A DNA stretch of 64,000 nucleotides from Pseudidiomarina sediminum DSM 21906 (GCF_000423165.1 NZ_KE383983.1:62001-126000); one strand, 5' to 3'; positions 10,200-25,433 are shown, counted from the first letter of the stretch. A program made the numbers and translations. The notes: generated from the letters alone by a model not told the origin.

Positions 10200-11300
10200 A
10201 TGAAATTTACCATCAATCGTGATGCGTTTTTAAAACCTCTACAAGTCGTAAGTGGTGCCGTAGAGCGTCGTCACACGATTCCAATTTTGTCGAATGTGCT
10301 GATTCAAGTGAAATCAGATCATATTCGTTTGACCGGTACTGACTTGGAAGTCGAGTTAGTGTCATTGTGCGCTATCGAAGGTGGTGAAGAAGGGCAGTTG
10401 ACGGTTCCGGCCAAGAAGCTGGTCGATATCGTTCGTAGCCTACCGGACCACGCGATGGTTGAAGTCTCTGCAAGCGGAGAGAAAGCCACCATTCGCTCAG
10501 GCCGGAGTAAATTTACCTTAGCAACTTTACCTGCCGAAGACTTTCCAAATATTGATGATTGGGAAAGCGATATTCAATTGGTGACATCCCAAGGTGTGTT
10601 GCGTGATTTGATGGATCGCACCCATTTTTCAATGGCGAACCAAGATGTGCGTTATTACCTCAATGGTATGTTGTTTGAGACGGACAGCAATACCTTGCGC
10701 ACGGTCGCTACGGACGGTCACCGTTTGGCGATGAGCTCTGTCGAGATTCCACAACCGAATCTTGCCGGGCGCCAAGTGATTGTGCCGCGCAAAGGTATTA
10801 TGGAATTGATGCGTTTGCTTGACGGTGCTGATGCTGAAGTTAAGGTTGCGATTGGCGCAAACCATATTCGTGTCGAAACCAACGGTATGTCGTTTACCAG
10901 TAAACTTGTTGATGGACGCTTCCCTGATTATCGTCGTGTACTGCCTCAAGGCGGAGACAAAGTCGTGATCGCGGATCGTGATGTACTGAAACAGGCGTGT
11001 GCGCGTGCTGCTATTTTGTCGAACGAAAAGTACCGAGGCGTGCGTGTGACCTTGTCGGATGGTGAGATGTGTTTGACGGCAAACAACCCAGAACAAGAAA
11101 CTGCCGAAGAAGTCGTCGAAGTTGAATATCAAGGTGCGCCGCTCGAGATTGGTTTTAACGTCAGCTATTTGATTGATGTGTTGAATACCATTCACGGCGA
11201 CAAAGTGAAAATGACGCTGTCGAGCTCAGACGCGAGTGGTTTGATTGAAGACAGCGAAGACGATGCTTCATTGTATGTCGTCATGCCAATGCGTTTGTAA
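10200..11300 (+). CDS. dnaN: DNA polymerase III beta subunit (sliding clamp)
   Basis: This 366-residue protein is the ring-shaped beta clamp that tethers DNA polymerases to DNA. It matches the family length, starts MKFTINRDAFLKPLQVVSGAV and has the C-terminal YVVMPMRL that forms part of the peptide-binding pocket. A GGGGAAACGGG stretch just before the ATG is the ribosome-binding region. It lies 42 bases after dnaA and 24 bases before recF on the same strand, the usual operon. Confidence 0.98.
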   Translation: MKFTINRDAFLKPLQVVSGAVERRHTIPILSNVLIQVKSDHIRLTGTDLEVELVSLCAIEGGEEGQLTVPAKKLVDIVRSLPDHAMVEVSASGEKATIRSGRSKFTLATLPAEDFPNIDDWESDIQLVTSQGVLRDLMDRTHFSMANQDVRYYLNGMLFETDSNTLRTVATDGHRLAMSSVEIPQPNLAGRQVIVPRKGIMELMRLLDGADAEVKVAIGANHIRVETNGMSFTSKLVDGRFPDYRRVLPQGGDKVVIADRDVLKQACARAAILSNEKYRGVRVTLSDGEMCLTANNPEQETAEEVVEVEYQGAPLEIGFNVSYLIDVLNTIHGDKVKMTLSSSDASGLIEDSEDDASLYVVMPMRL

Positions 11301-11324
11301 TCGCTGAGGTAATGACGCTCGTTT

Positions 11325-14839
<3,515 letters not shown>

Positions 14840-14857
14840 TGACGATCGCGTGCTTAT

Positions 14858-14886
14858 AAAAAAAGGAGCCATATGGCTCCTTTTTT
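14858..14886. terminator. Bidirectional terminator between gyrB and glyS
   Basis: The stem GGAGCC-ATAT-GGCTCC is flanked by seven A residues on the left and six T residues on the right. It can therefore act as a Rho-independent terminator for gyrB on the plus strand and for glyS on the minus strand. Confidence 0.9.
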
Positions 14887-14906
14887 ATTTCTTGTTGTTC
14901 TAACAA

Positions 14907-16973
14907 TTAATTCAATACAGAAATGTCTGCGATCTGTAAGAACAATCCTCGTAGTCGTTGTAACAACGCCTGACGGTTTTCACGCACAGCTGCCTCATCA
15001 GCATTCACCATGACATTATCGAAGAATGCATCGACAGGCTTTTGCAAGGCGGCTAGGGCTTTGAGTGCCTTCGCATAGTCGCCTTCGGCGAGTGCTTGGT
15101 TGGCAACCAGCTCAGCTTCTTCCAGGGCTTTCACAAGAGCAATTTCTTCTTGTGCTGAAAGCAAGCTGGTATCGATCTGGCTTGGCACCTCAGCTTCGAT
15201 CTTCGCCAAGATATTCGCAACACGTTTGTTTGCAGCGGCGAGGGCAGTCGCTTCAGGAAGTTCACGGAAGGCAGCAACCGCATGCACACGCTTGTCAAAG
15301 TCGACCGGGGCAGTCGGGCGACGTGCTAACACCGCTTGAATAACGTCAACGCTGATGCCTTGCTCTTGATACATCGGACGGAAGCGACCTAAGAGAAACT
15401 CAAGCACTTCAGCTTCAACATTTACGTTGGTAAGTAATTCACCAAAGCTCTCGCGAGATGCAGCAATAAGTGTGGTCAGCTCAAGCGGCAAGTCTTTCTC
15501 TACAATAATACGGAGCAGACCGATAGCCGAGCGACGTAGTGCAAATGGGTCGCGGTCACCCTTAGGTGTCTGACCGATACCAAAAATGCCCACCAATGAA
15601 TCGAGCTTGTCCGCCAGAGCAACGGCACAACCGGCAATGCTCTGTGGTAACGCATCACCACTGAAGCGTGGCAGGTAATGCTCGTAAATCGCCTCTGGAA
15701 CGCCCGCAGGCTCGTTATCATGACGTGCGTAGTGCATACCCATGACACCTTGGGTTTCAGGGAACTCAAGGACCATCTGAGCGTTTAAATCCGCCTTACA
15801 TAGGAAACCTGCACGCTGTGCGATAGCACCGTCATGACCAAGCTGTTGGGCGATGGTTGCTGCGACGCTCGCAATACGGTCTGATTTATCTTTAACACTG
15901 CCTAATTGCTTCTGGAACAGCACGTTGGCAAGACTCTCAACGCGCTCTGCAAGAGGCGTCTTTTTATCCGTCTCAAAAAAGAACTGCGCATCGGCAAGGC
16001 GAGGGCGTACGACGCGCTCGTTACCCGCGATGATCTGCGCTGGGTCTTTGCTTTCAATATTGGTCACAAAAACGAACTTGGCGAGCAAGTTGCCTGCTTC
16101 GTCTTCGAGCGGGAAATAACGTTGGTCATCTTTCATCGTAACGATCAACGGTTCTTTCGGTACACTCAAGAACTGCTCATCAAAGCTCGCAGTCAGTACC
16201 ACTGGCCATTCGACGAGTGCGGTCACTTCGTCAAGTAGTTCTTGGTCAGGACGGATGTGGCCGCCCTCCGCTTGTGCTTGTTCTGCTAAGCCTTGCTCGA
16301 TGCGCGTTCGACGCGCTGCAAAGTCAGCAATGACCCAAGCTTGCTCTAACGTTGCTTCATAAGCATCTGCGTGTGCCAAATGCGTGCCTTGTGGGCAATG
16401 GAAGCGATGGCCAAGCAAACGCGTTGCGGAAGCAATGCCCATGACTTCGCCAGCAATCAGCTGGTCGCCATGCATCATGGTAACGGTGTGTACGGGACGA
16501 ATGAACTGTACAGAGCTATTCCCCCAACGCATCGGTTTGGGAATAGGGAGTTGGTCGAGCGCCTTTTGGACGAAACCTGGCAGCAATTCCGCAAGGGGTT
16601 GGCCTTTCACGTCAGCGCGGTAGAGCAGCCATTCACCTTTGTCGGTGGTGAGGCGCTCGGCTTCGGCAACAGTAATACCGTTTGACCGCGCCCAGCCTTC
16701 GGCTGCTTTGGTGGGTTGACCGTCGCTATCGAAAGCAACGTCGACCGATGGGCCACGTTTTTCAACGGTTTGGTCGTCTTGCTTTGCCGCGACGTCATGA
16801 ATCATCACCGCCAACCGACGTGGTGTTGCTAACGCACGTACGTCACCCAGCGCAATGGTGTGATCACGTAACTGTTGGGCAAGGTTATGTGCGAAGGCTT
16901 CGCTTAAACCTTTAAGTGCTTTAGGTGGTAACTCTTCGGTACCAATTTCTACGAGTAGGGTAGCGTTTTCCAC
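14907..16973 (-). CDS. glyS: Glycine--tRNA ligase beta subunit
   Basis: This 688-residue protein is the beta subunit of the bacterial alpha2-beta2 glycyl-tRNA synthetase and is mainly responsible for tRNA recognition. It has the typical N-terminus (LLVEIGTEELPPKALKGL), an HD-like domain region and a C-terminal anticodon-binding domain ending in a helical region (VMVNADEAAVRENRQALL). It follows glyQ by three bases on the same strand, so the two subunits are made from one transcript that ends at the shared hairpin before gyrB. Confidence 0.97.
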   Translation of the reverse strand: MENATLLVEIGTEELPPKALKGLSEAFAHNLAQQLRDHTIALGDVRALATPRRLAVMIHDVAAKQDDQTVEKRGPSVDVAFDSDGQPTKAAEGWARSNGITVAEAERLTTDKGEWLLYRADVKGQPLAELLPGFVQKALDQLPIPKPMRWGNSSVQFIRPVHTVTMMHGDQLIAGEVMGIASATRLLGHRFHCPQGTHLAHADAYEATLEQAWVIADFAARRTRIEQGLAEQAQAEGGHIRPDQELLDEVTALVEWPVVLTASFDEQFLSVPKEPLIVTMKDDQRYFPLEDEAGNLLAKFVFVTNIESKDPAQIIAGNERVVRPRLADAQFFFETDKKTPLAERVESLANVLFQKQLGSVKDKSDRIASVAATIAQQLGHDGAIAQRAGFLCKADLNAQMVLEFPETQGVMGMHYARHDNEPAGVPEAIYEHYLPRFSGDALPQSIAGCAVALADKLDSLVGIFGIGQTPKGDRDPFALRRSAIGLLRIIVEKDLPLELTTLIAASRESFGELLTNVNVEAEVLEFLLGRFRPMYQEQGISVDVIQAVLARRPTAPVDFDKRVHAVAAFRELPEATALAAANKRVANILAKIEAEVPSQIDTSLLSAQEEIALVKALEEAELVANQALAEGDYAKALKALAALQKPVDAFFDNVMVNADEAAVRENRQALLQRLRGLFLQIADISVLN

Positions 16974-16976
16974 GTC

Positions 16977-17882
16977 TTAAGCTCCTTGCTCAGCCAAAGG
17001 GAAACCAAGCGCTTCACGCGCTGCGTAGTATGCTTCTGCACAACCTTTTGCCATGGTACGAACGCGCAAAATATAGCGTTGACGTTCGGTGACCGAAATG
17101 GCGTGACGCGCGTCAAGTAAGTTAAAGGCGTGTGAGGCGCGCATGACTTGCTCGTAGGCCGGCAGCGGAAGATTTTGCTCGAGCAGCAACTGACACTCTT
17201 TTTCACAGGCATCAAAGCGCTCAAACAGTACCCCAACATCGGCATACTCGAAGTTGTACGTCGACTGTTCAACTTCGTTCTGATGGAACACGTCGCGGTA
17301 CAAAATTTTACCGCGCGGGCCATCGGTCCACACCAGGTCGTAGATACTATCGACGCCTTGGATGTACATGGCCAGACGTTCAAGGCCATAGGTAATTTCA
17401 CCGGCGACAGGCTTACACTCTAAACCGCCGACTTGTTGGAAGTAGGTGAACTGTGTCACTTCCATACCGTTGAGCCAAACTTCCCAGCCAAGCCCCCAGG
17501 CGCCGAGCGTAGGTGATTCCCAGTTGTCTTCAACAAAGCGAATATCGTGAACAAGTGGGTCAAAGCCAAGCATTTCCAGCGAGCCTAAATAAAGCTCTTG
17601 GATGTTACTTGGTGAAGGTTTCAAAATGACTTGAAACTGGTAATAGTGTTGCAAGCGATTCGGGTTCTCGCCGTAGCGTCCGTCGGTCGGACGACGGCAT
17701 GGCTGAACATAGGCGAAGTTTGCCGGCTCAGGACCGACCGCGCGCAAAAAAGTCATCGGGTGGAACGTACCTGCACCGACTTCCATATCAAGCGGTTGTA
17801 CGATTGCACATCCTTGTTGCGCCCAGTAATCTTGGAGCGCGAGGATGAGACCTTGGAAGGTTTTTACATCATAGCTGGCCAT
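16977..17882 (-). CDS. glyQ: Glycine--tRNA ligase alpha subunit
   Basis: This 301-residue protein is the catalytic alpha subunit of tetrameric glycyl-tRNA synthetase. The class II core is visible in [36 protein letters not shown], and the arginine-rich [19 protein letters not shown]. The length matches the family. It is the first gene of glyQS and is divergent from tag across an 84-base gap. Confidence 0.98.
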   Translation of the reverse strand: MASYDVKTFQGLILALQDYWAQQGCAIVQPLDMEVGAGTFHPMTFLRAVGPEPANFAYVQPCRRPTDGRYGENPNRLQHYYQFQVILKPSPSNIQELYLGSLEMLGFDPLVHDIRFVEDNWESPTLGAWGLGWEVWLNGMEVTQFTYFQQVGGLECKPVAGEITYGLERLAMYIQGVDSIYDLVWTDGPRGKILYRDVFHQNEVEQSTYNFEYADVGVLFERFDACEKECQLLLEQNLPLPAYEQVMRASHAFNLLDARHAISVTERQRYILRVRTMAKGCAEAYYAAREALGFPLAEQGA

Positions 17883-17966
17883 GCGTTGTTCTCGTGCTGA
17901 TTTTTAATCGAAATTGGCGTAAATTATACCCTTTGTTGGCCTACGGTTACAGGAGCGCAGCCAAAA

Positions 17967-18566
17967 ATGCAGACTTCATTGACCAGATGTACGTGGTGTG
18001 GAGAAGATCCGCAGTACGTAGACTACCACGATAAAGTGTGGGGGCGACCTGTTGCTGATAGCCAAGAGTTGTTTGCGAAGCTTTGCTTAGACGGACAACA
18101 AGCTGGATTGAGCTGGTTGACGATCTTGCGCAAACAGCAAAATTACGAAGCTGCCTTTTGTCAGTTCGACCCAGAGGCGATCGTACAGTTACCTGAGGCT
18201 TATAAAGCCGAATTGATGCACAACGCGGGTATCGTCCGTAATCGGTTAAAAATAGAGTCGGTATTTAAGAATGCGCGGGCGTATTTGGCGCTACGCGATA
18301 GTGGCCGACCTTTTAATGAATACCTTTGGCAATTTAGTGATGGTGCACCGCGTATTTTCGCGCGTCAGGGCGGCGATATTCCCACCTCAGATAAAGTTTC
18401 TGATACTATGGCCAAAGCCTTAAAACAGGCAGGCTTTAGTTTTGTCGGCACAACGATTTGTTACGCATTTATGCAGGCTGTTGGCATGGTCAATGACCAT
18501 TTGGTTGATTGTCATTGCTATGACGACGTTTGCCAGCAAATGCATGCATTTTCCCTAACAACATGA
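17967..18566 (+). CDS. tag: DNA-3-methyladenine glycosylase I
   Basis: This 199-residue protein is Tag, which removes 3-methyladenine from alkylated DNA. The zinc-binding Cys near the N-terminus (RCTWCGEDPQYVDYHDKVWG) and the C-terminal His/Cys group (VNDHLVDCHCYDDV) are both visible. The recognition motifs DGQQAGLSWLTILRKQ and GTTICYAFMQAVGMVNDH match the family. It is followed after seven bases by a GNAT acetyltransferase gene, likely in the same transcript. Confidence 0.96.
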   Translation: MQTSLTRCTWCGEDPQYVDYHDKVWGRPVADSQELFAKLCLDGQQAGLSWLTILRKQQNYEAAFCQFDPEAIVQLPEAYKAELMHNAGIVRNRLKIESVFKNARAYLALRDSGRPFNEYLWQFSDGAPRIFARQGGDIPTSDKVSDTMAKALKQAGFSFVGTTICYAFMQAVGMVNDHLVDCHCYDDVCQQMHAFSLTT

Positions 18567-18573
18567 GTATGAC

Positions 18574-19053
18574 ATGGTTGAAATAACTCTCGCGGATTAT
18601 CAAAACCCGAAGCATCGCCAAGCAGTAATTGCGATGCTTGATGATTACGCACGTGATCCCATGGGCGGTGGTGAGCCGTTACCGGAAGAAACCAAAGAAA
18701 ATCTGATGGATGAAATGCTGAAACGCGATTACGTGTTTTCACTGTTGGCTTTTGTTGATGACGAACCGGTGGGTTTAGCAAACTGTGTGGAAGGCTTTTC
18801 AACCTTTGCAGCTAAACCTGTGATGAATATTCATGATATTGCGGTAACTAAAGCATATCGTGGACAGGGCATTGCCAAACGCTTGTTGCAAGAGGTGGAA
18901 ACCTTAGCCCAGTTTCGTGGGTGTTGTAAGCTAACGTTAGAGGTTTTACAGGGCAACACGCCTGCCAAAGTCGCCTACGAGAAATTTGGTTTCGAGCCTT
19001 ATCAACTGGACGAAGCTAACGGTAAAGCAGAGTTTTGGCAGAAGTATATCTAA
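18574..19053 (+). CDS. GNAT family N-acetyltransferase
   Basis: This 159-residue protein belongs to the GNAT superfamily. The acetyl-CoA-binding motif A is [19 protein letters not shown] (near residues 90-108), followed by [22 protein letters not shown], which is motif B. The substrate cannot be predicted. It is coupled to tag by a seven-base gap, and its stop overlaps the convergent tusA stop by four bases. Confidence 0.88.
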   Translation: MVEITLADYQNPKHRQAVIAMLDDYARDPMGGGEPLPEETKENLMDEMLKRDYVFSLLAFVDDEPVGLANCVEGFSTFAAKPVMNIHDIAVTKAYRGQGIAKRLLQEVETLAQFRGCCKLTLEVLQGNTPAKVAYEKFGFEPYQLDEANGKAEFWQKYI

Positions 19054-19292
19054 TTCGATAACCCTTTACGGATCACGTAGCGGTAAGGTGTGCAGCTGGT
19101 TTCAGCCGTCACTAGCTGGTGGTCCATAAAGCGGCAAAAACTAGGAATGTCGCGGGTGGTCGCCGGATCATCTGCGATGACCTCAAGCAAAGCGCCATCG
19201 TCTAATTTGCGCATCGCCACGCGGATCAGCATCACTGGCTCAGGACAACGTAAGCCTAAGGTATCAAGTGTTTCAGTGATGGGTTCTGACAC
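19050..19292 (-). CDS. tusA: Sulfurtransferase TusA
   Basis: This 80-residue protein is TusA, which carries persulfide sulfur from IscS to the TusBCD relay for 2-thiouridine modification of tRNA. The active-site motif is [13 protein letters not shown]. The GTG at 19292 is chosen because AAGGA lies about eight bases upstream and it gives [13 protein letters not shown], the usual start. An in-frame ATG lies nine codons further upstream but lacks a good site. Its stop overlaps the GNAT stop on the opposite strand by four bases. Confidence 0.92.
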   Translation of the reverse strand: MSEPITETLDTLGLRCPEPVMLIRVAMRKLDDGALLEVIADDPATTRDIPSFCRFMDHQLVTAETSCTPYRYVIRKGLSN

Positions 19293-19322
19293 GGAGTGTT
19301 CCTTTTGTTTGTCATACAAGCG

Positions 19323-19358
19323 AAAAAAAGCGCCGCATCGTTGACAGATGCGGCGCTT
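19323..19358 (-). terminator. Terminator of the fadBA operon
   Basis: An 11-bp perfect stem (AGCGCCGCATC paired with GATGCGGCGCT) with a short loop is followed on the minus strand by a run of seven T residues. This is a strong Rho-independent terminator placed 37 bases after the fadA stop. Confidence 0.92.
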
Positions 19359-19394
19359 AGTTTACGGCAATTTTAAGTATTGAAAAAGCGTGGA

Positions 19395-20573
<1,179 letters not shown>

Positions 20574-22715
20574 TTAGCCCGCAAAGTACGATTTACCGGC
20601 TTTAGCCATGTCACGCAGGCCATCGGTAACGTGGTACATTTCACCCAAGTGGGCGTATTGGTCTGCAAGCGCAACAAAGTTGGCAAGTCCCATGGTTTCA
20701 AGGTAACGGAATGGACCGCCGCGGAACGGCGGGAAGCCGAGACCGTAAAGTAGGGCAATGTCACATTCAGCAGCAGAGCTGACGATACCTTCTTCGAGGC
20801 AACGCACGCACTCATTCACCAGCGGGATCATGGTACGGGCAATGATTTCATCCGCGCTCAGTTCTTTGCCCGAGATGCCCAGAAGTTCATACACTTCAGG
20901 GGCTTTTTCTTTGCTCGGACGGCCTTTTTTATCGACGCCGTAGTTGTAGAAACCTTTACCATTTTTCTGGCCAAAGCGTTCCGCAGCAGCGAGTTTGGCT
21001 ATGGCGCTACTGGTATCGCGTGGCATCCGCGTTGGGAAACCGTCAGCCATGACCACAGTACAGTGGTCCGCAGTATCAATACCGACCACATCAGATAAGT
21101 AAGCTGGGCCCATCGGCCAACCAAACTGGCGTTCCATGATTTTATCGATGCCGGCAAAGTCGGCACCTTCATCAACCATGCCAGCGAAGCCTGCTAGGTA
21201 AGGGAATAACACACGGTTGACCAGGAATCCTGGGCAGTCATTGACCACAATCGCGGTTTTACCCATACGCGCTGCGTAGGCAACCACCGCCGCCACGGTT
21301 TCATCTGAGGTTTTTTCACCACGGATCACTTCGACCAATGGCATTTTGTGGACAGGGTTGAAGAAGTGCATGCCACAGAAACGTGACGGGTCTTTTAGGT
21401 TTTTGGCCAAGCGATCAATCGAAATAGTCGAGGTGTTTGAGACGATAATTGCATCATCTGCCACCACGTCTTCCATTTGCGCCAGTACTTTGCCTTTCAC
21501 GTCTGGGTTCTCAACCACAGCTTCGACCACGATGTCGACGTGCTTTACCGCATCATCGAGCAACGTTGGCGTGATTGACGACAAAATTTTCGCCATTTTC
21601 TTATGGTCGATTTTGCCGCGTTCTACCAACTTACTAAGGATTTTGCTGGCTTCATTCATGCCTTGGTCGAGGGCTTCTTGGCGGATGTCTTTCATGACCA
21701 CCGGAACGCCTTTAGAAGCGGACTGGTAGGCAATACCGCCGCCCATAATGCCTGCGCCAAGGACCGCTGCTGTTTTGATCTCTTTGCTCGCTTGTTTCGC
21801 GGCTTTCTTCGCTTTACCTTTGACATACTGGTCGGCCATGAAAATACCGACTTGCGCATGACAAGCGTCTGTTTGCGTGAGGCCAACGAAGGCTTCGTTT
21901 TCAGCATTCAGTGCTTCTTCACGATGCTTACGCGCGCCATCTTCAATCGCCTTAATTGCTGCGTGTGGTGCAGGGTAGTGCTTCCCAGCTTTCGCAGCGA
22001 CCATGCCTTTCGCGGTGACCAAGGTCATGGTGAGTTCAGTATCATTGGCTTGTAGCGGTTCTAGTTTAGGTTGACGTTTGGCACGCCAATCGAGATCGCC
22101 ATCAATGGCTTGTTGCACCATTGCAAGCGCCGCATCACGGAGTTTCTCTGGTGCCACAACAGCGTCGACAAGGCCGACTTTTTGGGCGTCTGCTGCGCGG
22201 TTGTTTTTACCTGTGGTGATCCACTCAAGTGCGTTGTCAGGACCGATGATGCGCGGTAAGCGCATGGTTCCACCAAAGCCAGGGATGAGACCTAGCTTCA
22301 CTTCTGGCAAGCCAATGGTGGCTGTGGTATCGGCGACGCGATAATCACAAGCTAGGGTTGCCTCGCAGCCACCGCCAAGGGCGAAGCCGGTGACAGCTGC
22401 GACGGTAGGGACAGGCAAGTCTTCTAATTGGTCAAACACACGTGATGCTTTGTGAACCCACTTTTTGGTGTGTTCAAGATCAGCAAACAATGTTTGGAAT
22501 TCGGTAATATCAGCACCTACAATGAAGGTTGGCTTACTGCTGGTTACAATTACACCGCGAAGATCTGGCGTTTCGGCGAGTGTCGCTAAAGCCTGACTGA
22601 ATTCTTCCAAGGTTTTCTGGTCGAATTTGTTAACGGAGCCTGCGGCTGCAAATTGCAACTCAGCAATACCATTGTTAACGAATTCAACCCGAATGCTTTC
22701 ACCTTGATAAATCAT
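20574..22715 (-). CDS. fadB: Fatty acid oxidation complex alpha subunit FadB
   Basis: This 713-residue multifunctional enzyme carries enoyl-CoA hydratase/isomerase activity in the N-terminal domain ([33 protein letters not shown]) and 3-hydroxyacyl-CoA dehydrogenase in the C-terminal part. The NAD-binding motif there is [11 protein letters not shown] near residue 320, and the catalytic His is in [16 protein letters not shown]. The ATG at 22715 is chosen over a longer frame because it is preceded by AGGAGA and gives [12 protein letters not shown], matching the family start. It acts with FadA. A PsrA-like palindrome lies about 95 bases upstream. Confidence 0.97.
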   Translation of the reverse strand: MIYQGESIRVEFVNNGIAELQFAAAGSVNKFDQKTLEEFSQALATLAETPDLRGVIVTSSKPTFIVGADITEFQTLFADLEHTKKWVHKASRVFDQLEDLPVPTVAAVTGFALGGGCEATLACDYRVADTTATIGLPEVKLGLIPGFGGTMRLPRIIGPDNALEWITTGKNNRAADAQKVGLVDAVVAPEKLRDAALAMVQQAIDGDLDWRAKRQPKLEPLQANDTELTMTLVTAKGMVAAKAGKHYPAPHAAIKAIEDGARKHREEALNAENEAFVGLTQTDACHAQVGIFMADQYVKGKAKKAAKQASKEIKTAAVLGAGIMGGGIAYQSASKGVPVVMKDIRQEALDQGMNEASKILSKLVERGKIDHKKMAKILSSITPTLLDDAVKHVDIVVEAVVENPDVKGKVLAQMEDVVADDAIIVSNTSTISIDRLAKNLKDPSRFCGMHFFNPVHKMPLVEVIRGEKTSDETVAAVVAYAARMGKTAIVVNDCPGFLVNRVLFPYLAGFAGMVDEGADFAGIDKIMERQFGWPMGPAYLSDVVGIDTADHCTVVMADGFPTRMPRDTSSAIAKLAAAERFGQKNGKGFYNYGVDKKGRPSKEKAPEVYELLGISGKELSADEIIARTMIPLVNECVRCLEEGIVSSAAECDIALLYGLGFPPFRGGPFRYLETMGLANFVALADQYAHLGEMYHVTDGLRDMAKAGKSYFAG

Positions 22716-22808
22716 AAAAGGTCTCCTGATTTTCAGATTGCTTTCGGTTAGCGTATGATTTGTAGTCACAAAGAGTGTGGCCCGATTAGGGTTATTTTTC
22801 AATGATTA

Positions 22809-22827
22809 TTTAAACGTGCGTTTGAAA
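22809..22827. promoter_or_regulatory. PsrA-like palindrome upstream of fadB
   Basis: The sequence TTTAAACGTGCGTTTGAAA is an imperfect inverted repeat matching the PsrA-type pattern AAAC-N4-GTTTG described for fatty-acid-responsive regulators in Pseudomonas and Shewanella. It lies about 95 bases upstream of fadB and just before the slt start codon. No fadR or psrA gene is in the window, so binding is inferred. Confidence 0.45.
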
Positions 22828-22829
22828 CT

Positions 22830-24812
22830 ATGCGGTTATTAAGAAGTACAGCTTGTGCACTGCTATTTACGGTACTCACCACACCGATAAGTTTTGCTGA
22901 ACCAAAGCTTTACGACCCAGTGCTGGCGGGTGATAAACAACGCGAGCAACAGCGCGAGTTGTTTGTGAAAGCAGAATACGCAGCGCGCCGAGGGCGACTG
23001 CTTGAGTATCAACAGCTGCTTGATCAGCTCGATGACTATCCGTTGCGCCCTTATCTTGAATTAGAGCGACTTCAGCAGGTGGGCTATCTGGCCAACGAAG
23101 ATCGTGTGCTGGCGTTTCTTGCTAGCTTTGACGATTCACCGATGGCATGGCAGTTGCGCTATCCCTGGTTAGATTATTTAGCCCATAAAGACGAGCAAAA
23201 GCGCTTTATGCGCGATTTTCGCTTCCCGGGTAAAACCGCTCATCAATGTTACTATTGGCGTTTTGCATTACAGCAAAAGTCACACCCACGCGAAGCCGTG
23301 ATGCGGGCTGTTGACCAGTTATGGTTGACTGGCGAGTCGTTGCCGAAGTCGTGCGACCCGTTATTAAGTGCTTGGACGAAAGCAGGGCAACGTAGCGATG
23401 AGCTGGTTTGGCAACGGGCCAAACTTGCCGCCGAAGGGGGCAAGCATTCGTTACTTCGCTATCTGTCGACCTTGGTGGAAGAGCCGACCCGTTCGCTGAT
23501 TTTAAGTTATCGACAAGTACGCCGTAATCCCGCCAACTTGGTTCGAGAAATGAAGACCTTAGGGCAACAAAAGGGTGTCGCTGCTGAGCGTGCCGCAAGT
23601 ATTGTGACTTATGGTTTGAACCGTTTAATTTGGCGTGATCCTGACACCGCTCTTGCCACAGTTGCGAAACTGCCGAAAAGTATCCCTTTAAGTGCCGCAC
23701 AATGGACTGAAATTGAGCAAACCTTTGCGGTGGCGTTGAGTGTTAAAAATCATGCGAAAGCCCACACCTGGTTGGTGAAGCTGTCACCTGCAGAACATAC
23801 TCAATCGACCTTGCAGTGGCAACTCGCGGAGTGGGTACGAGAGGGACAGTGGCAGGCGTTTATTGATGATCCTGTTGCTGATATGGCAACCGCCAGTGGC
23901 GATGCACAATGGCGCTATTGGCGTGGGCGTGCCTACGAGGAGCTGAACCAGCCTCAACGCGCCCAAGCCCAATTTGAGGAAATTGCACACCAGCGGAACT
24001 ACTATGGCTTTCTTGCCGCGACCAAGCTTGGGCAAACGCCACGGCTAGGCGCGCGCCCGATCAACTATAGTGCGCAAGAGTTAGCAGCTGTGCGTCAATT
24101 GGCAGGGGTACAACGCGCTTATGAATTACTGCAGTTGAACCGCTTTGTTGATGCCCGTCGCGAGTGGTATCAATTGCTGCAAAGTGCCGATGGTCGTCAG
24201 CAAGAGTTGTTAGCAGTGTTAGCATCGCAATGGGAGTGGCACGACCAAGTCATTTATACCTTGGGGCAGTTGGGCGAATTTGATGCCATTGAACAACGCT
24301 TTCCACTGGCGTATGAGAAAGAGCATCGGGAATTTGCTGATGCAGCGGGTATTGACATGGAGTGGGCGATGGCGATCTCACGACGGGAGAGCTCATTCCG
24401 TTTCGATGCTCATTCGCACGCCGGAGCCTACGGCATTATGCAGCTGTTACCAAGCACTGCACGTTATGTTGGGCGCCGTACTTATGACCACGGTGATTTA
24501 AAGAGAGTGAGTACTAACATACATCTTGGCACCAAGTATTTGGCTGATCTTAAGCGCCGTTTAGGTGATAACTGGGTGTTAGCAACAGCGGCATACAATG
24601 GCGGTATCTATCGCGTAAATGACTGGATTCCGGAGCAAGCCATTGCCATCGACCGTTGGATCGAGACCATTCCTTATAAAGAAACGCGTGATTATGTGAA
24701 GAACGTTTTGGCGTACCAACAGATTTATTTGCTGGTGGCGCAAGCGAACGCCGAGAACCGTTTTACAGATGTTGTTAAGATGACGGTGAGCAAAGCCAGC
24801 GTTGGATTGTAA
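22830..24812 (+). CDS. slt: Soluble lytic murein transglycosylase
   Basis: This 660-residue periplasmic enzyme cleaves the glycan strands of peptidoglycan to form 1,6-anhydromuropeptides. A Sec signal peptide spans residues 1-23 (ending ISFA). A long alpha-helical superhelical (U-shaped) domain follows to about residue 480, then the GH23 catalytic domain with Glu in SRRESSFRFDAHSHAGAYG (near residue 520), IMQLLPSTARYVGRR and TAAYNGGIYRVNDW. The length fits Slt70. It is followed after three bases by yigZ. Confidence 0.94.
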   Translation: MRLLRSTACALLFTVLTTPISFAEPKLYDPVLAGDKQREQQRELFVKAEYAARRGRLLEYQQLLDQLDDYPLRPYLELERLQQVGYLANEDRVLAFLASFDDSPMAWQLRYPWLDYLAHKDEQKRFMRDFRFPGKTAHQCYYWRFALQQKSHPREAVMRAVDQLWLTGESLPKSCDPLLSAWTKAGQRSDELVWQRAKLAAEGGKHSLLRYLSTLVEEPTRSLILSYRQVRRNPANLVREMKTLGQQKGVAAERAASIVTYGLNRLIWRDPDTALATVAKLPKSIPLSAAQWTEIEQTFAVALSVKNHAKAHTWLVKLSPAEHTQSTLQWQLAEWVREGQWQAFIDDPVADMATASGDAQWRYWRGRAYEELNQPQRAQAQFEEIAHQRNYYGFLAATKLGQTPRLGARPINYSAQELAAVRQLAGVQRAYELLQLNRFVDARREWYQLLQSADGRQQELLAVLASQWEWHDQVIYTLGQLGEFDAIEQRFPLAYEKEHREFADAAGIDMEWAMAISRRESSFRFDAHSHAGAYGIMQLLPSTARYVGRRTYDHGDLKRVSTNIHLGTKYLADLKRRLGDNWVLATAAYNGGIYRVNDWIPEQAIAIDRWIETIPYKETRDYVKNVLAYQQIYLLVAQANAENRFTDVVKMTVSKASVGL

Positions 24813-24815
24813 ATC

Positions 24816-25424
24816 ATGAAAAGTTATCCCGTTCCTGCGCAGGGGTCGGTCAGTGAATTGGAAATCAAGCACAGTCGTTTCATCACTTCTGTGCAGCGTG
24901 CCCAAGACGCGAGTGAGCATCAGGCTCACATTCAGCTGTGCCAGCAAAAGTGGCCGGGTGCGAGTCATTACTGCAGCGCAGCTGTGTTTGGTGCGCCCAA
25001 CAACAGTCAGTGTTATGCCATGAGTGACGATGGTGAGCCAAGTGGTACTGCCGGTCGACCAATGTTGAATGTGTTGCTGAATCAATCGGTCGGCGAAGTA
25101 TCGGTGGTCGTGACGCGTTATTTTGGCGGGATCAAGCTTGGCACTGGTGGTTTGCAACGCGCCTATTCGCAAGCGACGGTTGAAGCTTTACAAGCGACCG
25201 CTTGGGAAGAAAAAAAAGTTCGCACTTTCGCACAGTTACACTACGATTATGCCGATCAAAAAGTTGTTTCCCATTGGTTGGCGCAGTACGATGCCATCAC
25301 TCAGCAACAAGCCTTTGCGGCAAGCATCGAACAACAGGTCGCGATTGCCGACGATGATTTTGACAAGCTAGCAGAAGTACTAAGAAACGCGACGCAAGGG
25401 CGCGTAGAACTCCAAAAAAATTAA
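24816..25424 (+). CDS. yigZ: IMPACT/YigZ family protein
   Basis: This 202-residue protein belongs to the UPF0029/IMPACT family. The conserved core includes EIKHSRFITSVQRAQD, MSDDGEPSGTAGRPML and VVVTRYFGGIKLGTGGLQRAYS, with an EF-G-like C-terminal domain. The biochemical role in bacteria is unsettled. As in enteric bacteria it precedes trkH, and it follows slt closely. Confidence 0.9.
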   Translation: MKSYPVPAQGSVSELEIKHSRFITSVQRAQDASEHQAHIQLCQQKWPGASHYCSAAVFGAPNNSQCYAMSDDGEPSGTAGRPMLNVLLNQSVGEVSVVVTRYFGGIKLGTGGLQRAYSQATVEALQATAWEEKKVRTFAQLHYDYADQKVVSHWLAQYDAITQQQAFAASIEQQVAIADDDFDKLAEVLRNATQGRVELQKN

Positions 25425-25433
25425 GGAACAGCC

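Noticed and set aside
10629..11195. 188-codon frame antisense to dnaN
   Set aside because: Lies wholly within dnaN on the other strand; the composition (Thr, Arg, His and Gln rich) fits a reverse reading of a coding gene.
24579..25172. 197-codon frame antisense to slt and yigZ
   Set aside because: Spans two well-supported genes on the other strand and has no family motif.
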